Source: Metallibacterium scheffleri
GTDB taxonomy: Bacteria; Pseudomonadota; Gammaproteobacteria; Xanthomonadales; Rhodanobacteraceae
Length of the DNA: 64,000 bases
Direction: 5' to 3'
Assembly: GCF_002077135.1 (NCBI RefSeq)
Contig: NZ_LDOS01000002.1
Span: 62,001-126,000, forward strand
Shown here: piece by piece, positions 1 to 9,305 of the stretch
Position numbering within the stretch: the stretch's first letter is position 1
How the letters are laid out: each line of letters starts with the position of its first letter
Translations under genes and position numbers: made by a program
The notes under the pieces: model-generated
What the model was told of the DNA's origin: nothing
What the model saw: the letters and a program-made list of their open reading frames with translations, nothing else
Database searches by the model: none

Positions 1-502
<502 letters not shown>

Positions 503-506
503 CGGC

Positions 507-1394
507 TCACAGCCAGTAGGGGATGCGCTTGTGGTAGCGCCCGGTCAGCGCCAGGGCGAACACCCAGCCGACAACGGTCATGCCCAGCGCAACTTCCCAG
601 GTGAGCGGTGTGGGCCATTCGCCCAGCAGCGGTTGGCGCGCCAGGTCGATCAAGTAGGCGAACGGATTTAAGGTCACGATCCACTCGTGTTTTTTCAGCG
701 CGCTGGCCGCGAACATGATCGGGGTGACGAAGTACATCATCTGCATGAATGCCGTCACGATCTGCGGCAGGTCGCGGAAACGCGCCGAGAACAGGCCAAC
801 CACCATCGCCATCCACACGGCATTGAGCAACAGCACGATGAGACCGAGCAGGAACAGGGGCAGGGTCTCCCAGCTCTTGACGCCGTAGATGCCCAGCACG
901 AGCAGCACGATCACGAAGTTGTGCAGAAAGATGATGAAGTTGCGCCACATCGCCTGGAACAGGTAGATCAAGCGCGGCGTGTGCACCTGGCGGATGTACT
1001 GTGCGCTGTTGATGTAGGCATTGCAGCCTTCGGTGATGATCGTGGCCATCAGCGTCCACGTCACCATGCCGGTCGACAGCATGGGCAGGTAGGTGTCCAT
1101 GTTCTGACCCAGCAGTGCGCCGAACACCAGTCCGATCGCGCCAATCACCACGCCCATGCTGATGGTCAACCAGAACGGCCCCAGCTTGGAGCGCGCGTAA
1201 CGTTGGCGGATCTCGATCCAGCCCAGCAGGCTCCACAGCCGCCAGGCTTTGATGCTGGCTTTGAGGTCAGCGGTGGCGATGCCTAGAGCGGCCATTGCGG
1301 TCCGATTGGGTCGAAGACGCGACATGATAGTTGACTCGGCCGCATCCGTAGCCAGAGCGGCTGCTGGGCTGCGTTTGCTGTTCATGGGCGACAC
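507..1394 (-). CDS. wzm: Polysaccharide ABC exporter permease (Wzm type, ABC-2 family)
   Basis: Integral membrane partner of the Wzt-like ATPase encoded immediately downstream; together they would export a lipid-linked polysaccharide for LPS O-chain assembly. Of 295 residues, roughly 70-285 form about six hydrophobic segments typical of ABC-2 permeases, with an amphipathic N-terminal part ([20 protein letters not shown]) characteristic of the Wzm/KpsM group. The start is uncertain: ATG 1394 gives a 23-residue polar extension, while the in-frame ATG at 1325 (MSRLRPNR) is also plausible; neither has a strong ribosome site. The gene diverges from gmd, which fits one sugar-polymer locus with synthesis on one strand and export on the other. 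Confidence 0.9.
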   Translation of the reverse strand: MSPMNSKRSPAAALATDAAESTIMSRLRPNRTAMAALGIATADLKASIKAWRLWSLLGWIEIRQRYARSKLGPFWLTISMGVVIGAIGLVFGALLGQNMDTYLPMLSTGMVTWTLMATIITEGCNAYINSAQYIRQVHTPRLIYLFQAMWRNFIIFLHNFVIVLLVLGIYGVKSWETLPLFLLGLIVLLLNAVWMAMVVGLFSARFRDLPQIVTAFMQMMYFVTPIMFAASALKKHEWIVTLNPFAYLIDLARQPLLGEWPTPLTWEVALGMTVVGWVFALALTGRYHKRIPYWL

Positions 1395-1464
1395 GGACCT
1401 GCTGGTCGATTGGACTGGATACTTGATCGATGATCAGTTCGGATCACACGCGCGCCGCGCGCGC

Positions 1465-1501
1465 CTTGTCCACAGCGCGCGCTGGATTTCCTGTGGACAA
1501 G
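1465..1501. repeat. Perfect 11-bp inverted repeat with DnaA-box-like arms
   Basis: CTTGTCCACAG (1465-1475) and CTGTGGACAAG (1491-1501) are exact reverse complements separated by 15 bp. Each arm holds TTGTCCACA, one base from the DnaA box TTATCCACA. It lies in the divergent gap between the exporter permease and gmd. It could be an operator, paired DnaA sites or a hairpin; sequence alone does not decide. Confidence 0.5.
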
Positions 1502-1620
1502 CTGATGATGAAGCCCGCCGGAGCCTTGCCGCGCCTGCCGCGCGCGACGCATTGAGCAAGCTTTGGCCACGTGCGTGGAGTGTGCCAAGATTCCGCGCAT
1601 TCACTCGCAAGGTCGACCTC

Positions 1621-2652
1621 GTGAAACGCGCAGTCATCACCGGCATCACTGGGCAGGACGGGGCTTATCTGGCCCGCCTGCTGTTGAACAAGGGCTACAA
1701 GGTATTCGGCACGTATCGCCGCACCAGCTCGGTCAATCAATGGCGCATCCAGGAGCTGGGCATCGCCGAGCACGCCAATCTGGAGTTGGTCGAGTACGAC
1801 CTCACCGACCAGGGCACCAGCATTCGCCTGATCGAGCAGGCGCAGCCGGACGAGGTGTACAACCTCGCGGCGCAGAGTTTCGTCGGCGTGTCCTTCGAGC
1901 AGCCGGCGACCACGGCGCAGATCACCGGCGTGGGCGCGCTGTTCCTGCTCGAGGCCATCCGCATGGTCAACCGCAAGACGCGCTTCTACCAGGCATCCAC
2001 CTCGGAGATGTTCGGCAAGGTGCAGGCGGTGCCGCAGAACGAGCACACGCCGTTCTGGCCGCGCAGCCCTTACGGCGTGGCCAAGCTCTACGCGCACTGG
2101 ATGACGGTGAACTACCGCGAGTCCTACGACATTTTCGGTGCCAGCGGCATCCTGTTCAATCACGAGTCGCCGCTGCGCGGGCGCGAGTTCGTCACGCGCA
2201 AGATCACCGACGCCGCCGCGCGCATCGTGCGCGGCCGCCAGGAAATTCTCGAGCTGGGCAACCTCGATGCGCGCCGCGACTGGGGCTACGCCGAGGAGTA
2301 CGTCGAGGGCATGTGGCGCATGCTGCAGACCGATCATCCCGACACCTACGTGCTGGCCACCGGACGCACCGAATCGGTGCGCGATTTCGTCAACCTGGCC
2401 TTCGCCGCAGTGGACTTGCCGCTGCACTGGCAGGGGCAGGGCATCGACGAGGTCGGCGTGGACGCCAAGGGCCAGGTGCGCGTGCGCATCAACCCGCGCT
2501 TTTATCGTCCCGCCGAGGTCGAGCTGCTGATCGGCGATGCCGGCAAGGCGCGTACCGAGTTGGGCTGGGAAGCGCGCACCTCGCTGGAAGACCTGTGCCG
2601 CACGATGGTGCAGGCCGATTTGGCGCGCGTCGAGCATGACCGCTCGTTCTGA
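1621..2652 (+). CDS. gmd: GDP-mannose 4,6-dehydratase
   Basis: Converts GDP-D-mannose to GDP-4-keto-6-deoxy-D-mannose, the branch point to GDP-D-rhamnose, GDP-L-fucose and related sugars. It is a short-chain dehydrogenase/epimerase with the NADP-binding motif GITGQDG at residues 8-14, the catalytic set T127 and E129 in ASTSEMFG, and Y151/K155 in SPYGVAKLY. At 343 residues it has the normal family length. I chose the GTG at 1621 ([14 protein letters not shown]) because homology begins there; the frame stays open upstream to 1249, but that part is not Gmd-like. The last 17 bases overlap the next gene, rmd, so the pair is translationally coupled. Confidence 0.93.
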   Translation: MKRAVITGITGQDGAYLARLLLNKGYKVFGTYRRTSSVNQWRIQELGIAEHANLELVEYDLTDQGTSIRLIEQAQPDEVYNLAAQSFVGVSFEQPATTAQITGVGALFLLEAIRMVNRKTRFYQASTSEMFGKVQAVPQNEHTPFWPRSPYGVAKLYAHWMTVNYRESYDIFGASGILFNHESPLRGREFVTRKITDAAARIVRGRQEILELGNLDARRDWGYAEEYVEGMWRMLQTDHPDTYVLATGRTESVRDFVNLAFAAVDLPLHWQGQGIDEVGVDAKGQVRVRINPRFYRPAEVELLIGDAGKARTELGWEARTSLEDLCRTMVQADLARVEHDRSF

Positions 2653-3541
2653 ACCGCTGGCGCTGTTGACCGGCGCACGTGGCTTCACCGGGCGTTACCT
2701 GCGCGCGGAACTGGCGCAGGTTGGTCATCGCGTGCTCGGCGTGGTGCAGGATGGGGTCGCTGCAGCGGATGAAATCACGCTCGACCTGCGTGATCGCGAC
2801 GCCACGTTGCGCGCGCTGGCGCCGCTGGCGCCGGACGTGGTCGTGCATCTGGCCGGCATCGCGCAGGTCGCGCACGGCGATGCCGCTGCGCTGTATCAGA
2901 CCAACCTGATCGCCACGCGCAACCTGCTCGAAGCGCTGGCGCAGTGCGCCGCGCCGCCACGCGCGGTGCTGCTGGCCAGCAGCGGCAACGTCTACGGCAA
3001 CCTCGGCGCCGAGGTGCTGGACGAGTCCATGGCGGCGCAGCCGGCCAACGACTACGCGGTGAGCAAGCTGGCCATGGAGCACATGGCGCGGCTGTGGATG
3101 CCGCGCCTGCCCATCATCATCGCGCGGCCGTTCAACTACACCGGCGTCGGCCAGAGCGAGGATTTCCTGCTGCCCAAGATCGTCGGCCACTTCCGCCGTG
3201 GCGCACGCGTGATCGAACTGGGCAACACCCACGTGGCACGCGATTTCAGCGACGTGCGCGAGGTCGCGCGCTGCTACCGCGCGCTGCTGGATGCGCCGTC
3301 CGCCATCGGCCAGACGCTCAACGTCTGTTCGGGCACGCTCGCCGCGCTGGACGAAGTGCTGGCGCTGATGCGGACCATCGGCGGTTACGCGATCGAGGTG
3401 CGCGTCAACCCCGCCTTCGTGCGCGGCCACGAAGTCGCGCGGCTGCGCGGCAGCAACGTGCGCCTGCGCGCCGTGCTGGACGATGCGCCGGGCGGCATCG
3501 CGCTGCGCGACACGCTGCGCTGGATGTACACGGCGCCCTGA
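2636..3541 (+). CDS. rmd: GDP-4-keto-6-deoxy-D-mannose reductase (GDP-D-rhamnose synthesis)
   Basis: Reduces the Gmd product, probably to GDP-D-rhamnose, for a D-rhamnose-containing polysaccharide of the A-band type. It is an extended SDR of 301 residues: Rossmann motif GARGFTG at 13-19, S115/S116 in LASSGNVYG, and Y140/K144 in [14 protein letters not shown] and the NPAFVR segment near residue 260 resemble Rmd rather than fucose synthase (Fcl). ATG 2636 lies inside the end of gmd. The Wzm/Wzt pair next door resembles the layout of the Pseudomonas common-antigen locus, which supports the call. A different 4-ketoreductase is possible but less likely. Confidence 0.82.
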   Translation: MTARSEPLALLTGARGFTGRYLRAELAQVGHRVLGVVQDGVAAADEITLDLRDRDATLRALAPLAPDVVVHLAGIAQVAHGDAAALYQTNLIATRNLLEALAQCAAPPRAVLLASSGNVYGNLGAEVLDESMAAQPANDYAVSKLAMEHMARLWMPRLPIIIARPFNYTGVGQSEDFLLPKIVGHFRRGARVIELGNTHVARDFSDVREVARCYRALLDAPSAIGQTLNVCSGTLAALDEVLALMRTIGGYAIEVRVNPAFVRGHEVARLRGSNVRLRAVLDDAPGGIALRDTLRWMYTAP

Positions 3542-3641
3542 GCCCGCGCATTCGCCGGTGCCGTGCGCCACCGCTTTGCCATCCCGATGGCGCGCCCCTT
3601 CTCTTGACACGTCCGCCCGGACGGCATTTCCTTCTCTTGAT

Positions 3642-3727
3642 GTCATCCCGGACGGTCCGCAGCGCCGGGCCGGGATCCATGCGGGCGCTGCGCAAGTGCC
3701 ACTGGGTCCCCGCTTTCGCGGGGATGA
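3642..3727 (+). repeat. Intergenic repeat unit A, left part (split by group II intron)
   Basis: First 86 bp of a ~150-bp repeat that begins TCATCCCGGACGG and carries a GGGATCC core, GGCGCTGCGCAAGTGCC and, at its right end, the hairpin TCCCCGCTTTCGCGGGGA followed by TGA. The intron begins right after this TGA. The same order is found uninterrupted in unit B (5637-5785). Confidence 0.85.
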
Positions 3728-4163
3728 GTGCGCCCGTGAGGGCATCGTATCAGCGCGGTGCAAGTCCGCGTCGGGGCAAGCCACAGGCCCTGTAGTTGAA
3801 GGTAACTGCGTCGCTGAGAGGCGGGGTGGAGAGCAACCGGAAACGAACTGATGGTCCGTAGTAAAGCGAACCCGTTTCGGCGGGGTGTTGCGGCGAGCCT
3901 GCTCATTCATGGCGAAGCCTGGAACTCACCGATCACGCTGAGGTGGCTGTCAAAGCGATGATCGGGCACACCGTGTGGTTGGGGACGGAACATTGGGAAG
4001 GTGCGATGCAGTAAGCGGGGAGACCCGCGCCCGATGTGAACGGGTGAGGGAGTCAGAGCCTTCGTAGTACCGCAGGATCTTGAGTTGAGATCCGCGAAGC
4101 GCGGCTAGCAAAACCGCGTGGAGGGAAGGGGGGCAGGAAGGTGGATTCGGGAGGTTGAGAACG

Positions 4164-5486
4164 ATGCACGCAAACTCATCGCAAGTGCCGGTAACGGCTA
4201 AGCACGATGAAGATACCCAGACTCGCGATTGGAGTTGGGTGGAAGCCTCGGTATGGACGGACCGAATGTTGGCAGCGCTGGACAACGGCGTGAAGGGAGG
4301 AAAATGGTTCAGCCTGATGGACAAGGTGATGCGTCCGGCGACGCTGCAAGCGGCGTGGGGACGGGTGGTGCGCAATTGCGGAGCGGCCGGGGTGGATCGT
4401 CAAAGTGTGGACGCGTTCGCGGCCCATGCCGAGCGCTACCTCGACGAGCTGGCGAGGGCGCTGCGCAGTGACACGTACCGGCCCCAAGCGATCAGGCGGG
4501 TCGAGATTCCCAAAGGGCGGGGCCAAACCCGTCCACTGGGGATACCGACGGTGAAGGATCGCGTGGTGCAAACGGCGGTACGGCTGGTGATTGAGCCGAT
4601 CTTCGAGTCGATCTTTTGCGCACACAGCTACGGGTTTCGGCCCGGCCGCGGTGCCAAGCGTGCGCTGCGGGAGGTGGATGCACTGCTGCGGGCGGGGTAT
4701 TGCCATGTGGTGGATGCCGACCTTGCCGGCTACTTTGACAGCATTCCGCACGCCGGTCTGATGGCGCGGGTGCGCGAGCAGATCGCGGATGGCCGCGTAC
4801 TGCGCTTGCTGGAATCGTGGCTCAAGCAGGAAGTGATGGCGGGACTGGAACGCTGGATCCCCACGGGCGGTACGCCGCAGGGTGCGGTGATCAGTCCGCT
4901 GTTGTCCAATATCTACCTGCATGGGCTCGACGAGACGATGGCCGCAGGTGGCTATCGGATGGTGCGTTATGCCGATGACTTCGTGGTGCTGTGTCAGACC
5001 GCGGATGAGGCGCAACGTGCGCTGGCCGAGATTGGCACGTGGGTGGACGCCCACGAGCTGACCTTGCACCCGGACAAGACTCACGTCGGCGACTGCCGAC
5101 AGGTAGGCCGCGGGTTCGAGTTTCTGGGCTATCGGTTCGAGGCCGGTCAACGCCGGGTACGCACGAAGAGCTGGAACGCGATGCTGGACAAAATTCGACA
5201 GCACACGCCGCGTACCAAGGGGCGTTCGCTGGCGAGCATCATCAGCCAGATCAACCCGATGCTGCGGGGCTGGTACCAGTACTTCAAGCATGCCCACCGG
5301 ATCACTTTCAGCAAGCTCGACGGGTTTATCCGCCGGCGTCTGCGCTCTATCCTTCGTGCATACGACGGTCGGCGTGGGCACGGTCACACCCGCGAGGACC
5401 ATCAGCGCTGGCCCAATAGCTACTTCGCTCAGCAGGGGCTTTTCACGTTAACCCAAGCCCATGCCTTGGCGTGCCGATCTCGATGA
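4164..5486 (+). CDS. ltrA: Group II intron-encoded reverse transcriptase/maturase
   Basis: Multifunctional intron protein: it binds the intron RNA to help splicing and copies it into DNA on insertion. Of 440 residues, the RT domain holds RPLGIPTVKDRVVQ, SYGFRPGRG, GTPQGAVISPLLSNIYL and the catalytic YADD at 269-272. The maturase/thumb region follows, with LRGWYQYFKH. The C-terminus (RWPNSYFAQQGLF) shows no HNH endonuclease domain, so mobility would rely on another source of primer. I chose ATG 4164, preceded at proper distance by GGGAGG (4149-4154). The reading frame is intact and all key RT residues are present, so the element may still be active. Confidence 0.95.
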   Translation: MHANSSQVPVTAKHDEDTQTRDWSWVEASVWTDRMLAALDNGVKGGKWFSLMDKVMRPATLQAAWGRVVRNCGAAGVDRQSVDAFAAHAERYLDELARALRSDTYRPQAIRRVEIPKGRGQTRPLGIPTVKDRVVQTAVRLVIEPIFESIFCAHSYGFRPGRGAKRALREVDALLRAGYCHVVDADLAGYFDSIPHAGLMARVREQIADGRVLRLLESWLKQEVMAGLERWIPTGGTPQGAVISPLLSNIYLHGLDETMAAGGYRMVRYADDFVVLCQTADEAQRALAEIGTWVDAHELTLHPDKTHVGDCRQVGRGFEFLGYRFEAGQRRVRTKSWNAMLDKIRQHTPRTKGRSLASIISQINPMLRGWYQYFKHAHRITFSKLDGFIRRRLRSILRAYDGRRGHGHTREDHQRWPNSYFAQQGLFTLTQAHALACRSR

Positions 5487-5503
5487 AGCAACCACCCACT
5501 GGA

Positions 5504-5536
5504 GAGCCGTGTGCGGGAGAACCGCACGCACGGTTC
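5504..5536 (+). ncRNA. Group II intron domain V catalytic hairpin
   Basis: GAGCCGTGTGCGGG and CCGCACGCACGGTTC fold into the ~34-nt domain V stem with an AGAA-type cap. The AGC catalytic triad (5505-5507) and terminal GTTC match the consensus. A G/C-rich stem with an internal purine-rich bulge follows (5538-5570) and is the likely domain VI. Confidence 0.85.
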
Positions 5537-5573
5537 GGAGGGCGGGGAGGTGATGAGCCTTCCCGACCCCTAT

Positions 5574-5639
5574 CGGGCAAAAAGAATCCATTTGGCGCGA
5601 ACTGTTTGCTGACATCACCAGTCCGCGGCAGGCTCCTCA
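5574..5639 (+). repeat. Intergenic repeat unit A, right part
   Basis: Continues unit A after the intron. GGGCAAAAAGAATCC and GACATCACCAGTCCGCGGCA align with AGGCAAAGAACCC and GACATCACCAGCCCGCGACA of unit B, showing that the intron removed no target bases. Confidence 0.8.
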
Positions 5640-5785
5640 TCCCGGACGGCCCGCAGGGCCAAGCCGGGATCCAGACAGGCGCTGCGCAAGTGCCGCTGGA
5701 TCTCCGCTTTCGCGGGGATGACAGGCAAAGAACCCATCCCGCGCAAACGGTTCATCGACATCACCAGCCCGCGACAGGCGCCTCA
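5637..5785 (+). repeat. Intergenic repeat unit B, uninterrupted tandem copy
   Basis: An intact ~149-bp copy of the repeat directly abutting unit A. It contains CATCCCGGACGGCCCGC, AAGCCGGGATCCAG, GGCGCTGCGCAAGTGCC, the CCGCTTTCGCGG hairpin and GACATCACCAGCCCGCGACA. Its last bases CCTCA contain the stop codon of the minus-strand permease gene. Confidence 0.8.
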
Positions 5786-7432
5786 CGGGCTGGGCAGTTC
5801 GCGCTCCTGATCGGGGTGCGCCGCGCGTTCGCTGTAGGGTTGGCCGAGTTCAGCCTCCACCGCTGGCGTGCGCCAGCCGGAGCGCACGCCCCACAGGTAG
5901 AACACCAGACCGATCACGGCGACCACGAGCAGATCCCAGCCGTAGGGCAGATAACCCTTGCCGCCGAACTGCGTGCTGCCCAGCCACGACACCAGTGCCA
6001 GCGTGGGCAGGTAGGCGATCAGCCACCACGCGCCGCGCAGTTGCCGTCCGAAATCGCGCCAGCCATTCCTGGCCTGGTAATAGAAGTACACCGGCAGCGC
6101 CACCACCATCAGCAGGATGATCTCGCCGGTCAGCGGCCAGCGCGCCCAGTACAGCAGTTCGGTGGACATCACGAAAGCCACGCCGGCCAGTAGCGGCAGC
6201 GCGGCGATGCGCAGCGGCCGCGTGAGGTCGGGCGCGGTGCGGCGCAGCGTCATCGCGCTGACCGGGCCGGTGAGGTAGCTGATGATCGTCGCCACCGAGA
6301 TCACCGCCGCCAGCGTGCCCCAGCCGCGGAAGAAAAACAGGAACAGGTACGACACCGCCAGATTCAGCCACATCGCCGGACGCGGCACGCCCCAGCGCGC
6401 ATGCACCCGGCCCAGCGCCGCGGGCAGGGTGCCGTTGCGCTGCATGCCGACCAGCATGCGCGCCGTGGTCGCCGTATAGGTGATGCCGGTGCCGCTGGGA
6501 CTGACGAACGCATCCGCGTACAGCAGCAGTGCCAGCCAGTGCAGGTTCAACAGCAGCGCCAGTTCGGCGAACGGCGAGCGCAGATCGATGCCGTGCCAGC
6601 CGGCGCGCATGAGCAGGTCGTGCGGCACGGCGCCGAGATAAGCCACCTGCAGCAGTACGTAGATCACCGCCGCGATCGCGATCGAGCCGAGCACCGCGAA
6701 CGGCACGCTGCGGCCGGGATTGCGTGCCTCGCCGGCCAGGTTCACCGGGCTCTGGAATCCGTTGAAGCTGAACACGATGCCGGCCGTGGCCACCGCGGTG
6801 AGGATCGCGGCGAAGTCGAATGCATGCGTTCCGCCGTGCACGCCGACATCGAAATTGGCGCGGTGGAAACCGCTGGCGATCAGCGCCAGCGCCGTCGCCG
6901 CCGGCACGACCAACTTCACCCAGGTGATCGCGGTATTCGAGTGCGCGAACAGTTTCACGCTCCAGAAGTTGATCAGGAAAAACATCCCCACCAGCATCGC
7001 GGCGATGAGCAGGCCGCTCGTGGTCAGCTCGCCGCTGCCGCCGGGGTGGTGCACGAACAGCGCCTCGGCCCAGGCGAACGGCCACGAGGCCATGTACTGC
7101 ACCGAGGCCTCGGCTTCGACCGGGATCACCGAGACGATCGCGATCCAGTTGGCCCAGGCCGCGATGAAACCCACCAGCGAGCCGTGCGAGTAATGCCCGT
7201 AGCGCACCATGCCGCCGGATTCGGGAAACATCGCGCCCAGCTCGGAATACGTCAGCGCGATGCTGGTGATGATCGCCGCGCCCAGCACCCACGCCCACAC
7301 CGCGCCCGGTCCGGCCAGCCCGGCCGCGCGCCAGGCGCCGAACAGCCAGCCCGAGCCGATGATCGAGCCCAGCCCGGTGAACAGCAGGGCGATCGCGCCG
7401 ACTTCGCGGCGCGGCGAGGATGGGTGTTGCAT
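5783..7432 (-). CDS. APC-superfamily amino acid permease
   Basis: Inner-membrane secondary transporter, probably importing an amino acid or related amine by proton symport. The 549 residues contain about 12-14 hydrophobic segments. The first carries the APC substrate-site motif GLGSIIGSGWLFG (residues ~20-32), and TM6 carries a glycine-rich FSFNGFQ segment. I chose ATG 7432 because GGGAGA lies just upstream and hydrophobic homology starts soon after; an upstream ATG at 7477 would add 15 polar residues. The C-terminus ends in charged residues, and the stop codon falls in the end of repeat unit B. Substrate is not evident from sequence or neighbours. Confidence 0.85.
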   Translation of the reverse strand: MQHPSSPRREVGAIALLFTGLGSIIGSGWLFGAWRAAGLAGPGAVWAWVLGAAIITSIALTYSELGAMFPESGGMVRYGHYSHGSLVGFIAAWANWIAIVSVIPVEAEASVQYMASWPFAWAEALFVHHPGGSGELTTSGLLIAAMLVGMFFLINFWSVKLFAHSNTAITWVKLVVPAATALALIASGFHRANFDVGVHGGTHAFDFAAILTAVATAGIVFSFNGFQSPVNLAGEARNPGRSVPFAVLGSIAIAAVIYVLLQVAYLGAVPHDLLMRAGWHGIDLRSPFAELALLLNLHWLALLLYADAFVSPSGTGITYTATTARMLVGMQRNGTLPAALGRVHARWGVPRPAMWLNLAVSYLFLFFFRGWGTLAAVISVATIISYLTGPVSAMTLRRTAPDLTRPLRIAALPLLAGVAFVMSTELLYWARWPLTGEIILLMVVALPVYFYYQARNGWRDFGRQLRGAWWLIAYLPTLALVSWLGSTQFGGKGYLPYGWDLLVVAVIGLVFYLWGVRSGWRTPAVEAELGQPYSERAAHPDQERELPSP

Positions 7433-7863
7433 GGGTCTCTCCCGTGGATGCGCGCCGCCGCGAACCGGCGGCGCCACTGCGTGCCGCGATTGTCGCAGTG
7501 GTGGCCAGCGCTGTCAGCCTGCAATCACACGTTGCCGCAAATACACGTTGCCGTCATTCCCGCGCAGGAACGTCATCCCCGAATGCTTGTGTCGGGGACG
7601 GGAACCGCTCCATGAAAGTGCAGTCGTGCATGTCGATGCCGGCGCGGGCGCGCGGGTCATGCATCCCGACCCGACGCTGCGCGTCGCCCGGGCTGACGGC
7701 ATCGGGCCGCTCCGAGCCTGTGAAAAATTCCGCGTCGTGCGGAATTTTTCATCGGCGCGTCCGGCACAGGTCCGTACGCGCCTGCGCGAAGCAGCCACGT
7801 GCGTGACCGCTTCGCGACCGGCCATCCATGGCCGGGCTGAGAGGCTGAAAAATTCACAGCCGC
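7433..7863. other. Gene-free intergenic stretch rich in hairpins
   Basis: About 430 bp between two minus-strand genes, with no credible gene on either strand. It holds fragments like CATTCCCGCGCAGGAACGTCATCCCCG (spread over 7554-7580), the palindrome CCGGCCAT-CC-ATGGCCGG at 7818-7835, and the two hairpins listed separately. The left end must contain the promoter and ribosome site (GGGAGA near 7440) of the permease gene. Confidence 0.6.
7721..7751. terminator. Perfect 13-bp stem hairpin, terminator-like
   Basis: TGAAAAATTCCGC (7721-7733) and GCGGAATTTTTCA (7739-7751) pair perfectly around GTCGT. The A/T tracts give a terminator-like profile in both directions. It lies between sdaA and the permease gene, both minus strand, so it could end sdaA transcripts. 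Confidence 0.5.
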
Positions 7864-7868
7864 TCAGC
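7836..7868 (-). terminator. Hairpin overlapping the sdaA stop codon
   Basis: GCTGAGAGGCTG (7836-7847) and CAGCCGCTCAGC (7857-7868) pair with one mismatch around AAAAATTCA. The right arm contains the sdaA stop codon (7864-7866). The loop repeats the AAAAATTC core of the 7721-7751 hairpin. No T-run follows the stem, so termination is only a possibility. Confidence 0.4.
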
Positions 7869-9246
7869 ACTCGATGACGTTGACGGCGAGGCCGCCGCGC
7901 GAGGTTTCCTTGTATTTCTCCTTCATGTCCTCGCCGGTGGCGCGCATGGTCTGGATGACCTTGTCCAGCGAGACGAAATGCTTGCCGTCGCCGCGCATGG
8001 CCATGCGCACCGCGTTGATGGCCTTCACCGCGCCCATCGCGTTGCGCTCGATGCAGGGGATCTGCACCAGGCCGCCGATCGGGTCGCAGGTCAGACCCAG
8101 GTTGTGCTCCATGCCGATCTCGGCGGCGTTCTCCACCTGCGTCGGGGTCGCGCCCATGGCCGCGGCCAGTCCGCCGGCGGCCATCGAGCAGGCCACACCC
8201 ACCTCGCCCTGGCAGCCGACCTCGGCACCGGAGATCGACGCGTTCTCCTTGTACAGGATGCCGATGGCGCCCGCGGTGAGCAGGAAGTCGATCACGCCCT
8301 GCGCGCTGGCGCCGGGCACGCAGCGGTCGTAGTAGTGCAGCACGGCCGGGATGATGCCGGCGGCGCCATTGGTGGGCGCGGTGACCACGCGGCCGCCGGC
8401 GGCGTTTTCCTCGTTCACCGCCAGCGCGTACAGATTGACCCAGTCGAGGATCGACAGTGGATCGCGCAGCGCGGCCTCGGGGCGCTCGCGCAGTTCGCGC
8501 GCCATCTGCGGCGCGCGGCGCGGTACCTTGAGTCCGCCGGGCAAGATGCCGTCCGAGCGCAGGCCGCGCGTCACGCAGTCCTGCATGGCCTGCCACAGGT
8601 TCTGCAGGCCGGCGCGCACCTCGGCTTCACTGCGCCACACGCATTCGTTGGCCAGCATCAGCTGCGCGATGCTCTTGCCTTCGCGCGCGCAGTGCGCCAG
8701 CAGATCGGCGCCGCTGTGGAACGCATACGGCAGGGGCGTGGTATCGGCGACGATGCGGTCTTCGGCGGCCTCGTCCTGGTTGACCACGAAGCCGCCGCCG
8801 ACCGAGTAGTAGTCGCGCGTGGCCAGCAGGGCGCCGCTGGCGTCGAAGGCGCCGTAGCGCATGCCGTTGACGTGGTAAGGAAGCTTCTGGCGTTTGTTGA
8901 AGACGAGATCCTGGGCTTCGTCGAAGGCGATGGCGTGCGTGCCGCCCAGGCGCAGCCGCCGCTCGTCGCGGATGCGCTGCAGGATCGCCGGGATGGCGTC
9001 GGGATCGATCCGGTCGGGCCAGTGGCCTTCCAGCCCCAGCAGCACCGCCTTGTCGGTGCCGTGGCCGCGACCGGTCATGGCCAGCGAGCCGTACAACTCG
9101 ACGTGCACGCGTGCCACGCGCGGCAGATTGCCCGCATCCGCCAGCCAGCGCTGCACGAAGCGCGCCGCCGCGCGCATCGGCCCCACCGTGTGCGAGGACG
9201 ACGGCCCGATGCCGATTTTGAACAGATCGAAGACGCTGACGGCCAT
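7864..9246 (-). CDS. sdaA: L-serine ammonia-lyase (L-serine dehydratase), iron-sulfur type
   Basis: Deaminates L-serine to pyruvate and ammonia using a 4Fe-4S cluster rather than PLP. The 460-residue protein is the one-chain form: an N-terminal beta domain starting [20 protein letters not shown], and a C-terminal alpha domain with the cysteine-bearing motifs [16 protein letters not shown] and [19 protein letters not shown] (residues ~340-390). Length and motifs match E. coli SdaA (about 454 aa). ATG 9246 opens directly into the conserved N-terminus. The gene diverges from a small glutaredoxin-like gene across a 59-bp gap that must hold both promoters. Confidence 0.96.
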   Translation of the reverse strand: MAVSVFDLFKIGIGPSSSHTVGPMRAAARFVQRWLADAGNLPRVARVHVELYGSLAMTGRGHGTDKAVLLGLEGHWPDRIDPDAIPAILQRIRDERRLRLGGTHAIAFDEAQDLVFNKRQKLPYHVNGMRYGAFDASGALLATRDYYSVGGGFVVNQDEAAEDRIVADTTPLPYAFHSGADLLAHCAREGKSIAQLMLANECVWRSEAEVRAGLQNLWQAMQDCVTRGLRSDGILPGGLKVPRRAPQMARELRERPEAALRDPLSILDWVNLYALAVNEENAAGGRVVTAPTNGAAGIIPAVLHYYDRCVPGASAQGVIDFLLTAGAIGILYKENASISGAEVGCQGEVGVACSMAAGGLAAAMGATPTQVENAAEIGMEHNLGLTCDPIGGLVQIPCIERNAMGAVKAINAVRMAMRGDGKHFVSLDKVIQTMRATGEDMKEKYKETSRGGLAVNVIEC

Positions 9247-9305
9247 GCATGATCACCACGAGAATCGGTCTATTGTAGGCGCCCCATTCAGCCCGGTGCC
9301 TCGCA

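Larger units (their letters stand above)
3728..5573 (+). mobile_element. Group II intron, full length, with encoded reverse transcriptase
   Basis: A self-splicing retroelement of 1846 bp. The 5' end GTGCGCCCGTGAGGGCAT fits the GUGYG start of bacterial group II introns and is followed by the typical GTGCAAGTCC segment. The maturase gene sits in the domain IV position, followed by a domain V hairpin (5504-5536) and a domain VI-like stem. The 3' end ...CCCCTAT fits the terminal AY rule. Both ends are fixed by comparing the flanks with the uninterrupted repeat unit downstream: GGGGATGA joins CGGGCAAA, matching GGGGATGACAGGCAAA of unit B. It lies 3 nt beyond a hairpin, a position reminiscent of group IIC target choice; I cannot assign the class with certainty. 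Confidence 0.92.

Noticed and set aside
1249..1620. N-terminal extension of Gmd by 124 codons
   Set aside because: The extension overlaps the divergent permease gene and the inverted repeat; Gmd homology begins at GTG 1621.
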